This document shows, piece by piece, positions 24,010 to 31,843 of a stretch of DNA of 52,774 nucleotides. This stretch comes from an uncultured Opitutaceae bacterium (GTDB lineage Bacteria; Verrucomicrobiota; Verrucomicrobiia; Opitutales; Opitutaceae), in assembly GCA_903891325.1 (NCBI GenBank), contig CAITEC010000020.1, positions 1-52,774 of the forward strand. Direction: 5' to 3'. A program made the translations under genes and the position numbers. Under the pieces are notes generated by a model, which did not search any database, was not told where the DNA came from, and saw only the letters and a program-made list of their open reading frames with translations. Positions within the stretch are counted from its first letter, which is position 1. Every line of letters starts with the position of its first letter.

Positions 24010-25275
24010 TCAGAGGTGGTAGGGAAGCGGAAAACGCGCCATCAGGGCCTCGGCCCGCGCCTTGGCGGCGGCGAGGCCCGCCGCCTCGCCCGGCGTGCCC
24101 ACCGCCTTGAGCACGATGTCGATGCAGCCGGCGATCTCCTCCATGTCCTTCTCCAGGAGGCCGCGGGTCGTGACCGCCGGCGTGCCGAGGCGAAGCCCCG
24201 AGCCCTGGAAGGGCGAGCGGGTCTCGAAGGGGACCGTGTTCTTGTTCGAGGTGATGTTGGCCAGGTCGAGCATTTCCTGCGCCTTCTTGCCGGTGAGCTC
24301 GGGAAAGTTCGCCCGGAGGTCGACGAGCATCAGGTGGTTGTCGGTCCCCCCGGAGATGATCGTGTAGCCGCGCGCGGTCATCGCCGCGGCCAGCGCCTTC
24401 GCGTTGGCGAGGATCTGGGAGGCGTAGGCCTTGAACTCCGGCTTCAGGCACTCGCCGAAGCAGACCGCCTTGGCGGCGATCACGTGCATGAGCGGCCCGC
24501 CCTGGATGCCCGGGAGCACGGTCGAGTCGATCGCCTTGGCGTGCTCGGCGCGGCAGAGGATGAGGCCGCCCCGGGGCCCGCGCAGCGTCTTGTGCGTGGT
24601 GGAGGTGACAAAGTCGGCGTGGGGCACGGGCGAGGGGTGGAGCCCGGCGGCCACCAGCCCGGCGATGTGGGCGATGTCGGCGAAGAGGTAGGCCCCGCAG
24701 GCCCGCGCGATCTCGCCCATGCGCTCGAAGTCGATCACGCGCGAGTAGGCGCTGGCGCCCACCGTGATCATCCGCGGCTTCTCCCGGATCGCGGTCTCGC
24801 GGAGCGCGTCGTAGTCGATCAGGTGGTTGTCCGGGCGCACGCCGTAGGAGACGACCTGGTAGAGCATCCCGGAGAAGTTCTTCGGGAAGCCGTGGGTCAG
24901 GTGGCCGCCGTGCTCCAGGCTCATGGTGAGGATCTTGTCGCCGGGCTTCAGCACCGAGAAATACACCGCCATGTTGGCCTGAGAGCCGGAGTGCGGCTGG
25001 ACGTTGGCGTGATCCGCCCCGAAGAGTTTTTTCGCCCGGTCGATCGCGATCTGCTCCGCGATGTCCACGAACTGGCAGCCGCCGTAGTAGCGGCGGCCCG
25101 GGTAGCCCTCGGCGGACTTGTTGGTGAGCACGCTGCCCTGGGCCTCGAGGACGGCCGGATAGGTGAAGTTCTCAGAGGCGATGAGCTCGATGTGGCTCTG
25201 CTGGCGGCCGAGCTCGGAGGCGATGGCGGCGTGCAGCTCCGGGTCGAGGTCCTTGAGGGGTGTGGCGTTGAGCAT
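24010..25275 (-). CDS. glyA: Serine hydroxymethyltransferase
   Basis: A 421-residue PLP enzyme converting serine and tetrahydrofolate to glycine and 5,10-methylene-tetrahydrofolate. The Schiff-base lysine lies in [20 protein letters not shown]. Other signatures are [39 protein letters not shown] and [12 protein letters not shown]. Length and motifs match the bacterial enzyme fully. It is followed by the low-molecular-weight phosphatase gene upstream on the same strand, an arrangement also seen near glyA in other bacteria. Confidence 0.97.
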   Translation of the reverse strand: MLNATPLKDLDPELHAAIASELGRQQSHIELIASENFTYPAVLEAQGSVLTNKSAEGYPGRRYYGGCQFVDIAEQIAIDRAKKLFGADHANVQPHSGSQANMAVYFSVLKPGDKILTMSLEHGGHLTHGFPKNFSGMLYQVVSYGVRPDNHLIDYDALRETAIREKPRMITVGASAYSRVIDFERMGEIARACGAYLFADIAHIAGLVAAGLHPSPVPHADFVTSTTHKTLRGPRGGLILCRAEHAKAIDSTVLPGIQGGPLMHVIAAKAVCFGECLKPEFKAYASQILANAKALAAAMTARGYTIISGGTDNHLMLVDLRANFPELTGKKAQEMLDLANITSNKNTVPFETRSPFQGSGLRLGTPAVTTRGLLEKDMEEIAGCIDIVLKAVGTPGEAAGLAAAKARAEALMARFPLPYHL

Positions 25276-25297
25276 GGGAAAAGGGGACGGGGGCCTG

Positions 25298-25777
25298 TCA
25301 GCGGGGCAGGCCCTTCAGTGCGGCAATCAGGGAGGGAAGGGCCTCGACCATCTCGTCGCGGCAGGCGGTGTAGGCGCGGAGCGGTCCGCCGTACGGGTCG
25401 GGAATCTCGCGCTCGACGCCCGCCGGCATGAATTCCCGGAAGAGCCAGAGGTTCGGGGGCAGTGGATTGGCGGTGGCCGCGATCGTGGAGCGGTGCGACT
25501 CGGTCATGCACAGGACCACCAGGGCCCGGTCGATCATCGCCTGCGTGAGGGGTCGGCTGACGTGGCCGGAGATGTCGATCCCGGCCTTCTTCATGGTGAA
25601 CACCGCGTTGTCGTTGGCCGGTTCCCCGGTGCGGGCCACCATTCCGGCGGTCACCACCTCAAGGGAGCGGAGGGGCTCGGGCTGGGCGTCGAGCGCGTGC
25701 CGGAGCAGGGCCGCAGCCATCGGGCTGCGGCAGGTGTTGCCGGTGCAAACTACGAGGACTGATCCGCGCGCGGGCAT
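25298..25777 (-). CDS. Low-molecular-weight protein tyrosine/arginine phosphatase
   Basis: A 159-residue cytosolic phosphatase from ATG at 25775-25777. The P-loop [16 protein letters not shown] fits the C-x5-R-S signature with Cys and Arg in place. The general-acid Asp is in IPDPYGG, where the family usually has DPF or DPY. The start of the strand ([12 protein letters not shown]) and its position next to glyA resemble B. subtilis YwlE, a protein-arginine phosphatase, whose P-loop also has Thr (CTGNTCRS). Arginine phosphatase activity is therefore plausible. No McsB kinase is seen here. Confidence 0.88.
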   Translation of the reverse strand: MPARGSVLVVCTGNTCRSPMAAALLRHALDAQPEPLRSLEVVTAGMVARTGEPANDNAVFTMKKAGIDISGHVSRPLTQAMIDRALVVLCMTESHRSTIAATANPLPPNLWLFREFMPAGVEREIPDPYGGPLRAYTACRDEMVEALPSLIAALKGLPR

Positions 25778-25839
25778 GCGATCGCCAAGGGGATACGAAA
25801 TTCGGCCAAACGCAAAGTCTGAACTGCGCTGGGTGCGGA

Positions 25840-25993
25840 CCACAGAATTGCCGGATAGGTCTCCTGCGCGGCCGGAGCTACGCAATGCCCAATCTGGCCG
25901 TCGTACCGCAGCCCTGCCTCATGGGAGGGCTGCAAGAGACGGCCAATGAGCTACGCTAAGGCCGCTTCGGAGACCTATCCGGCAATTCTGTGG
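25840..25993. repeat. 154-bp hairpin-forming element, MITE-like or structured RNA
   Basis: Perfect 25-base inverted ends at 25840-25864 and 25969-25993 begin CCACAGAATTGCCGGATAGG. Imperfect pairing continues inward through GCGGCC and AGCTACGC segments to an inner hairpin with arms GCAGCCCT and AGGGCTGC around 25908-25933. No protein is encoded. It lies between the start of the phosphatase gene and the stop of the next minus-strand gene. A short non-autonomous transposable element is the simplest reading; an attenuator-like RNA is possible. Confidence 0.65.
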
Positions 25994-26100
25994 CGCCTTT
26001 GAGGGGGGGCGCAGGCGGGGGGGCGCAGGCGGGGGAGTCAGCCGCGCGTGAGCGCGACGCAGGTTTGTAGCCGGCCTCGCTGAGGCCGGCTAAAGGCGCC
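25992..26100. repeat. Second inverted-repeat segment with a GC palindrome
   Basis: GGCGCCTTT at 25992-26000 and AAAGGCGCC at 26092-26100 face each other. Between them are two copies of a 14-base G-rich unit (GGGGCGCAGGCGGG, about 26005-26035) and a perfect hairpin, with arms TAGCCGGCCTC and GAGGCCGGCTA around GCT, at 26068-26092. The hairpin starts inside the stop codon of the upstream minus-strand gene, so it could act as a terminator, though no T-run follows. A related CCGGCCTC-NNN-GAGGCCGG hairpin recurs at 44340-44358. Confidence 0.55.
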
Positions 26101-26737
26101 TGAGGGCCAGGAGCGAGCGGTGGAGCTGGACGGCCCGCTGGAGGACCGAGTCGATGAGCTGGGGCGGGGGCTTGGGGGCCGTGCCGGCTTCCGGCTTGGC
26201 GGCGTCCTCCGCCTCGCCGACCGCGCTGTCGGAGAGGTGCTCCTTGGCGAGCCGCTCCTCGTCGAAACGCTCCTTTTCCACCTTCTCCACGATGAGCGAC
26301 TCCAGGGAGGCGCCTTTTTCCGCCGCGTTGTAGGCCCGGCGGTCCTCGGCCCGCGTGATGCCCAGTGCGATGTCCGGCGAGAAACGCGGCGCCGCCGGGC
26401 CGAGGATCACCAGGCCGTTCACCGCGTCGGGCGAGTCCAGGGGCGCGAGCAGTTCCGGGTCGGTCTGGGCGTTGGCCAGGAGGAAGACCGGGGCGCGGGG
26501 CGCGGCGTGGAGCCGGAGCCAGGCAAGGAGGACGGGCCCGGCGCCGCCCGAGGCATGGGCGAAGCGGATGTCCAGGATGCAGGGCTTGCCGCTCGCGAAG
26601 GCCGGGCCGGGCAGCTCCGCGGGAATCTCGTGGGCCCTCCAATAGTGCAGGCCCTCCCCGAGGTCCGCCTCAAGGGGCGCCGCCGCGGCGAGCGCGGGGG
26701 CAAGGGCGACCAGCAGGGCGAACAGCAGGCGGATCAT
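26090..26737 (-). CDS. Secreted protein of unknown function
   Basis: A 215-residue protein with a clear Sec signal (IRLLFALLVALAPALAAAAP, cleaved near residue 20). Residues 25-125 form an alternating alpha/beta region (PCILDIRFAHASGGAGPVLL and NGLVILGPAAPRFSPDIALG), which recalls a small Rossmann-like or rhodanese-like fold, but I recognise no family. The C-terminal 80 residues are charged and helical (ESLIVEKVEKERFDEERLAK). The ATG overlaps the purD stop, so it is cotranscribed with purD and the LOG-domain gene. A link to purine synthesis is not implied. Confidence 0.65.
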   Translation of the reverse strand: MIRLLFALLVALAPALAAAAPLEADLGEGLHYWRAHEIPAELPGPAFASGKPCILDIRFAHASGGAGPVLLAWLRLHAAPRAPVFLLANAQTDPELLAPLDSPDAVNGLVILGPAAPRFSPDIALGITRAEDRRAYNAAEKGASLESLIVEKVEKERFDEERLAKEHLSDSAVGEAEDAAKPEAGTAPKPPPQLIDSVLQRAVQLHRSLLALRRL

Positions 26738-28047
26738 GCGGGCCGGCCTCCCGCCGGCTTGCGGGGACCGCCGATGTCCCCGCGGTAGTATTTTCCGGCA
26801 AAATCAATCCGCTTGCACACCGCATAGGCCCGGTCCGCCGCCTCCGCGGGGGTCGGGGCGAGGGCGACGACGCCCAGGAGGCGCCCCCCGGCGGAGACCA
26901 GTTGCCCGGAGGCCGCGCGCGCGGTGCCTGCGTGGACAAGGGTCGTCGACGGGGGCAGGTCGCCGGAGGCCGGAAGCACGATCCGCTCCCCCTTGGCGAA
27001 GGGTCCGGGATAGCCGCGGGCCGCGACGACCACGCAGATGGAGGGCTCGGGCGCGACCTCGACGCGGAACCCGGCCAGGGTCCCGCGGGCCGCGGCCCAG
27101 AGGAGGGCGAGGGTGTCGGAAAGCAGGCGCGGCAGGACGGCCTGGGTCTCCGGGTCGCCGAAACGGGTGTTGAACTCCAGGACCTTGGGGCCGCCGGGCG
27201 TGAGCATCAGCCCGATGAAGAGGGTTCCGCGGAAGTCGATCCCCTCCGCGGCGATCGCCTCGACCGAGGGGCGGACGATCGATTCCTCGATCCGGAGCAG
27301 CAGGGCGGGCGGGACGGCGGGGGCCGGGGAGCAGGCGCCCATGCCGCCGGTGTTCGGTCCTGTATCCCCATCACCGATACGCTTGTGGTCCTGGGCGGTC
27401 GGGAGGAGCACCCAGTCGCGACCCGAGACCACGACGAAGACCGACGCCTCGGGCCCGGTGAGGCATTCCTCGATGAGCACATTGGGCCGGCCGCCCAGGG
27501 CTGGGGAGAGCGGGGCCAGGGCGAGGAGCGAGCGAACGGCCGCCTCCGCCTCCGCGATGGTGGCGGCGACGACGACCCCCTTGCCGGCGGCGAGCCCGTC
27601 GGCCTTGACGACGACGGGGGCGGACCGGCCGCGGAGCCATGCGGCGGCGGCGTCCGCGTCGTCAAACACGGCTGCGGCGGCCGTCGGGATGCCGTACTTG
27701 AGCAGCAGGTTCTTCGTGAAGATCTTGGAGGCCTCGAGGCGGGCGCCGTCGGCCTTTGGCCCGTAGGCGGGGATCCCAGCGGCGGCGAGCGCGTCCACCA
27801 TGCCCAGGGCCAGCGGCAGGTCGGGGCCGACCACCACGAAGTCCGCCTTCTCGCGGAGGGCCAGGGCGACGATCCCGGGGAGGTCGTCGGCCGGGACCGG
27901 GAAGCAGGTTGCCTCGGCAGCGATCCCGGCGTTGCCCGGCGCGCAGATGACGCGGGGCCGGGAGGGGGAGCCGGCGATCGCGCGGACCAGGGCGTGCTCG
28001 CGGCCGCCGCCGCCGACCACCAGTACGGAATGGGGCAGCGCGGTCAC
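26734..28047 (-). CDS. purD: Phosphoribosylamine-glycine ligase
   Basis: A 437-residue ATP-grasp enzyme catalysing the second step of purine synthesis. VLVVGGGGREHALVRAIAGS opens the N domain. PVVVKADGLAAGKGVVVA is the ATP-binding loop, followed by NVLIEECLTGPEASVFVVV, DGDTGPNTGGMGACSPAP and VLEFNTRFGDPETQ. GTG at 28045-28047 was chosen; it overlaps the stop of the upstream LOG-domain gene (GTGA). All key residues are intact and the length is standard. glyA, which makes the glycine substrate, lies 1.5 kb downstream on the same strand. Confidence 0.96.
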   Translation of the reverse strand: MTALPHSVLVVGGGGREHALVRAIAGSPSRPRVICAPGNAGIAAEATCFPVPADDLPGIVALALREKADFVVVGPDLPLALGMVDALAAAGIPAYGPKADGARLEASKIFTKNLLLKYGIPTAAAAVFDDADAAAAWLRGRSAPVVVKADGLAAGKGVVVAATIAEAEAAVRSLLALAPLSPALGGRPNVLIEECLTGPEASVFVVVSGRDWVLLPTAQDHKRIGDGDTGPNTGGMGACSPAPAVPPALLLRIEESIVRPSVEAIAAEGIDFRGTLFIGLMLTPGGPKVLEFNTRFGDPETQAVLPRLLSDTLALLWAAARGTLAGFRVEVAPEPSICVVVAARGYPGPFAKGERIVLPASGDLPPSTTLVHAGTARAASGQLVSAGGRLLGVVALAPTPAEAADRAYAVCKRIDFAGKYYRGDIGGPRKPAGGRPA

Positions 28048-29960
28048 AGGACCTGGAGCTTCCTGCGGTAGAAGGCCAGGACTTCGTCCGGGTCGTCCGT
28101 GAACAGGATGTAGTCGCCAATCCACGCCGGCGCGCGGCCGGTCGCGATCATGTGGGTGATCTGCGCGCGCAGGTCCGTCCAGAACTTCGCGTTGAAGAAG
28201 ACGAAGGGGACCCGGGGCCGGATCCCCAGCTTCAGGTTGCACATCTCGATGCCGATCTCCTCGAGGGTCCCGACGCCCCCGACATTGAAAATGCAGAAGT
28301 CGGCCGCCTCGAACCACTTTTGCCGGAAGTGCCGGGAGGACTCCTGGAAGGTGTTGAAGAAGTCCACGCCGAGCTCGGGGGGCTGCGCCTCGAGCTCGAG
28401 GAAGCAGGCCCCGGTGAGGGCGCCCTTGCTTCGGGCCTGGTCGGTCGCCAGGCGCATCACCCCGCCGCCGCCGCCGGTCAGGACGCCGACGTTGGGCCCG
28501 ATGAAGGAGGCCAGCTTCTCGACCAGCCCGGAGATCCGGTCGGTGTCGGCCTGGTCCAGCCCGACCGCCGACCCGTAAAAGGCGAGGAGCGTCGTCTCCT
28601 GGAACTTCCGGGCGACCTCCTCGCGCACAAAGAACCCGTGCTCCTTCTTGTACACGTGCAGGTAGATGTCGCGGGTGACCTCGTCGTACCAGTACGTCTG
28701 GATCCCGATCGCGTCGAACGTGTCAAGGCGCGCGTGCGCGTTGCTGGAGAGGAAGTAGCCGTGGGTGCGCGAGGCCTTGCGGAAGACAATCCTCCTGATC
28801 TTAAGGTCGGCGATCCGCGTGATCAGCTCCACGTGCTCGAGCAGGTCGGGAAAAAAGTCCACGAGGAGGGTGTCGGCGTCCTCGGGGGCCGCGTCGAGGG
28901 CCTGGATCATCGTCCGGTACCCGCAGGCCCCGGCGTTATCGCCGACGACCTTCCTGAGTTCCTCGCCGGCCTTTATGAAGATCGAGCGGTTCTCCATCGT
29001 CGCGCTCTGGCCGCGAACGGAGACCTGCGTCTTTGGCCGGGCCTCGCCATTGTCGCGGGGCGTCGTCTCGTCCATGCACTTGAAGATGTCCTTGGCCGTG
29101 CCGAGCAGGCGCTGGCGCCGCCGGGTGAGGGTCTTGAACTCCGGATCGGTGAAGGCGGGCGCCCGGAAGATCTCGACGGAAACCAGCGGGTTGACGACGG
29201 GCTGGTCGCCCGTGTTGTAGATCTCGAGCATCACGTTGGTCCCGAAGGTCTTGATCGGGTCGAGCAGCAGGGCGCTCGTGTGGATGCCGAAGTTGCCCTC
29301 GCCCTGGTTCAGGACCACGAAGTGCTCCTTCAGGTACATCGAGCAGCTGGTGAGGATTCCCGAGTGCGGGGGGATCGTCAGGGGGGAGCTGCCGTGGCGG
29401 ATCTGGACCTTGTCGAGGAAGGCGCGGCCGTCGCCGCCGCTGGCGATCCGCTCAAAGTTGATCCGCTGCAGCTTGGGGTTGAGCGTGTAGCTCACCTGGT
29501 GGGGCGTCAGGTAGACGTGGCCGAAGCGGTCGATGCTGATCGTGTCGGGCAGCTTGAGCTCGTTCGCCTTGATCGCCGCCCAGATTTCCTCCGCGGAGAG
29601 CTTCGCGGTGGCCGGGGCGAAGAAAAGGCGGCCGACCGGGATACCCGGCCGCAGCAGCTTCTTCCAGTAGGGCGCGTTCGGGAAGCTCGTGTCGTAGATG
29701 AAGGCCTCGGCCTCAAGCGTCACCCGGTGGCCGTCGATGACGGGGTGGCCCTGGAGCAGCATCTCGATCCCGATCCTGGCCAGGGAGCTGCGCTCGCTGA
29801 ACTTGAAGTCGGCGACGCGCGCCTTGAAGAATTCGAACTCGGCGGGGTCGCGGGGCCAGAACGCGAGGGTCAGGGAGACCGTCCGCTCGTCCTTGTTCCT
29901 GATGTTGAGGATCTGCCCGTCCTGGCTGGTCCAAAATTGGTCTTGGTTCATTTCTTGCAT
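28044..29960 (-). CDS. Large protein with C-terminal LOG (lysine-decarboxylase-like) domain
   Basis: A 638-residue protein. The last 230 residues are a Rossmann-like LOG domain: LLAFYGSAVGLDQADTDRIS, VGVLTGGGGGVMRLA, and FNVGGVGTLEEIGIEM, where canonical LOG proteins have PGGxGTxEE. LOG enzymes hydrolyse nucleotide 5'-monophosphates, as in cytokinin activation. The first 400 residues have no family I know; they include a beta-rich part (residues 20-250) and a phosphoribosyl-like stretch (TLLVDFFPDLLEH). The mean LOG protein is about 200 residues, so this is a much longer architecture. ATG 29958-29960 was chosen over 29951. It is the first gene of a unit with purD. Confidence 0.75.
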   Translation of the reverse strand: MQEMNQDQFWTSQDGQILNIRNKDERTVSLTLAFWPRDPAEFEFFKARVADFKFSERSSLARIGIEMLLQGHPVIDGHRVTLEAEAFIYDTSFPNAPYWKKLLRPGIPVGRLFFAPATAKLSAEEIWAAIKANELKLPDTISIDRFGHVYLTPHQVSYTLNPKLQRINFERIASGGDGRAFLDKVQIRHGSSPLTIPPHSGILTSCSMYLKEHFVVLNQGEGNFGIHTSALLLDPIKTFGTNVMLEIYNTGDQPVVNPLVSVEIFRAPAFTDPEFKTLTRRRQRLLGTAKDIFKCMDETTPRDNGEARPKTQVSVRGQSATMENRSIFIKAGEELRKVVGDNAGACGYRTMIQALDAAPEDADTLLVDFFPDLLEHVELITRIADLKIRRIVFRKASRTHGYFLSSNAHARLDTFDAIGIQTYWYDEVTRDIYLHVYKKEHGFFVREEVARKFQETTLLAFYGSAVGLDQADTDRISGLVEKLASFIGPNVGVLTGGGGGVMRLATDQARSKGALTGACFLELEAQPPELGVDFFNTFQESSRHFRQKWFEAADFCIFNVGGVGTLEEIGIEMCNLKLGIRPRVPFVFFNAKFWTDLRAQITHMIATGRAPAWIGDYILFTDDPDEVLAFYRRKLQVL

Positions 29961-30096
29961 GGAAAACCGCGCCGGGGAGGCCTGATCCCGGGATGGCGGA
30001 CCGTACAACCAAGCAAATGTGCGGCGGTGAGAGAAGCCTGAATTTCCACTCAAGGGTTGCCAACCGGGCCCCCCGTCCCATGGAATCGCCCCTCCG

Positions 30097-30888
30097 ATGA
30101 AAACATCCCCCGTCCTCCTTTTGGCCACCCTGGTGTCGCTCGGCCTTGCCGGCGCGGCAAGGGCCCAGGATATCAAGTTTAACGTTCCCGGCCAGCAGCC
30201 GGCAGCCGGATCTCCGGCCGCCGCGGCGCCCGGCTCGTCGCTCACGGCGACGCAGTTGTCCGAGGAGGTCGGCTGGACGATGGCCAAGCAGTCCGGCGTG
30301 ATTGAACTGGGATTCAACGAGGCGGAGATCGCCGCCTTCGAGAAGGGCTTCAACGCAGCCCTGGCCGGGCAGGAGTCCCCCTACGACCTGAAGTCGGCCA
30401 TTCCCCAGCTCACGGCCTACATGGACAAGAAGCGCTCCGCCTTCATCCAGCAGCTCCGGGCGCAGAATATTGCGCTTTCCGACCAGTTCTTTGCGAAGCT
30501 CAAGTCCTCCGGGAAGGTCACTGTCCTCCCGAGCGGGCTTTGCTACTGGATCGTCCAGCCGGGCGACGGCCCGTACCCGACAAGCAGCCAGGTGGTGAAG
30601 GTCAACTACACGGGGTATTTCCTGGACATGAAGGTCTTCGACAGCTCGACAAAGCACGGCCAGCCCGCCGAGTTCCAGCTCGACCAGGTGATCCCCGGCT
30701 GGACGGAGGGGATCCAGAAGATCAACCGCGGCGGCAGGATCCGCCTCTTCATTCCCGCCACCCTCGCGTACGGCGACCAGGGCAACCGGGAGATCCCGCC
30801 CGGAGCGGCGCTGATTTTCGACGTCGAGCTGCTCGATATCAAGCCGGGCGCCCCCGCGGCGGCCGCCCCGGCGGCTGCCACGCCGTGA
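30097..30888 (+). CDS. Exported FKBP-type peptidyl-prolyl isomerase
   Basis: A 263-residue protein with a Sec signal (SPVLLLATLVSLGLAGAARAQ). Residues 55-140 form a helical dimerisation domain as in FkpA/Mip proteins. Residues 155-245 are the FKBP domain: VKVNYTGYFLDMKVFDSS, QVIPGWTEGIQKINRGGR and IPATLAYGDQGNREIPPGAA. It should assist folding of envelope proteins. The last residues are an Ala/Pro-rich tail. It is divergent from the LOG-domain gene and ends 26 bases before a good Shine-Dalgarno sequence in front of shikimate kinase. Confidence 0.92.
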   Translation: MKTSPVLLLATLVSLGLAGAARAQDIKFNVPGQQPAAGSPAAAAPGSSLTATQLSEEVGWTMAKQSGVIELGFNEAEIAAFEKGFNAALAGQESPYDLKSAIPQLTAYMDKKRSAFIQQLRAQNIALSDQFFAKLKSSGKVTVLPSGLCYWIVQPGDGPYPTSSQVVKVNYTGYFLDMKVFDSSTKHGQPAEFQLDQVIPGWTEGIQKINRGGRIRLFIPATLAYGDQGNREIPPGAALIFDVELLDIKPGAPAAAAPAAATP

Positions 30889-30934
30889 TTTCCCACTGAA
30901 GGCGGAGGATGTAAACATCTACCTGGTCGGGTTC

Positions 30935-31438
30935 ATGGGCACCGGCAAGTCGACGGTGGGCCGGGCCGCCGCGCAGAGGCTTGGCTTCGAGTGCGTGGAC
31001 AGCGACGGGGTGATCGAGCGGAAGGCCGGTCGCACGATCGCGCAGATCTTCGCCGCGGAGGGCGAGCCGGAGTTCCGCCGGATGGAGCGGGACTTCGTGG
31101 ACGGGGGGCACCCCCCGTCCCGCACAGTCGTCGTCTGCGGCGGCGGGCTGGTCGTCCAGCCGGGCATGGCCGCGGAACTGCGCAATCGGGGCGTTGTCGT
31201 CTGCCTTCACGCGTCGATCGAGACGATCCTCGCGCGCACGGGCCGGCAGGACACCCGCCCGCTCCTGAATGTCGCCGATCCGGCGGCGCGGGTCAGGAGC
31301 CTCTTCGCCGAGCGCGAGCCGATCTACCGGTCGGCGGGCACCCTTGTCATGACCGACGGGCGGTCGGTGCGCGAAATTGCCGCGCATGTGATCCGGATCT
31401 GGCGGCGCGAGGCGGCCGCCTTCGCGCGGGCGCGCTGA
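30935..31438 (+). CDS. aroK: Shikimate kinase (start codon uncertain)
   Basis: At least 167 residues. It phosphorylates shikimate in aromatic amino-acid synthesis. The P-loop is GFMGTGKSTVG, with FECVDSDGVIERKAGRTI for shikimate binding, VVCGGGLVV and the lid region RTGRQDTRPLLN. The only ordinary start in frame, ATG 30935, falls inside the P-loop. Homology clearly extends upstream through NIYLVG to about 30911. GGAGG at 30904-30908 and an out-of-frame ATG-TAA at 30909 lie just before it. Translation may begin at ATC 30917, or the sequence may hold a small insertion. The body of the enzyme is otherwise complete. Confidence 0.88.
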   Translation: MGTGKSTVGRAAAQRLGFECVDSDGVIERKAGRTIAQIFAAEGEPEFRRMERDFVDGGHPPSRTVVVCGGGLVVQPGMAAELRNRGVVVCLHASIETILARTGRQDTRPLLNVADPAARVRSLFAEREPIYRSAGTLVMTDGRSVREIAAHVIRIWRREAAAFARAR

Positions 31439-31843
31439 CTATTCGGCAAAGCGCTCCGCGAAGCGCGCGGCCACCCATGCCGGCGGGCGCAGCGGGCGGC
31501 CCTCCGGGTCCACAAAGGCGTGCACCGTGGAGCCCGTCGCGAGAAGCTCGGCGTCGCGGAGGACCTCATACTCAAGTCGGATGCGCAGAAGGGGCCTCTC
31601 CCGCAGTGTCGTGACGATGGTCAGCACGTCGTCGTATCTCGCCGGGCGCAGGTAGCGGGCCGCCATCTCCAGGACGGGCAGGCGGAAGCCCTCGGCCTCG
31701 AGCTGCCGGTAGGACACGCCGATCTCCTTGAGGAGGGTGGTGCGGCCGATCTCGAACCAGGGCAGGAAGTTTGCGTGGTAGACCACGCCCATCATGTCGG
31801 TTTCCGCATAGCGGACGGTCACCTGCGAGCGGGAGACGATCAT
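31439..31843 (-). CDS. YbgC/4-hydroxybenzoyl-CoA thioesterase-like hotdog protein
   Basis: A 134-residue single hotdog domain. VTVRYAETDMMGVVYHANFL carries the catalytic Asp and the D-x-x-G-H/V-x-Y-x-N-Y-type motif of YbgC thioesterases. YRQLEAEGFRLPVLEMAARY is the acyl-CoA binding helix. It hydrolyses acyl-CoA or acyl-ACP thioesters. ATG at 31841-31843 overlaps the stop of a glycosyltransferase gene, and its own stop immediately follows that of convergent aroK. Given the ACP/ketosynthase genes close by, it may release acyl products of that locus. Confidence 0.88.
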   Translation of the reverse strand: MIVSRSQVTVRYAETDMMGVVYHANFLPWFEIGRTTLLKEIGVSYRQLEAEGFRLPVLEMAARYLRPARYDDVLTIVTTLRERPLLRIRLEYEVLRDAELLATGSTVHAFVDPEGRPLRPPAWVAARFAERFAE

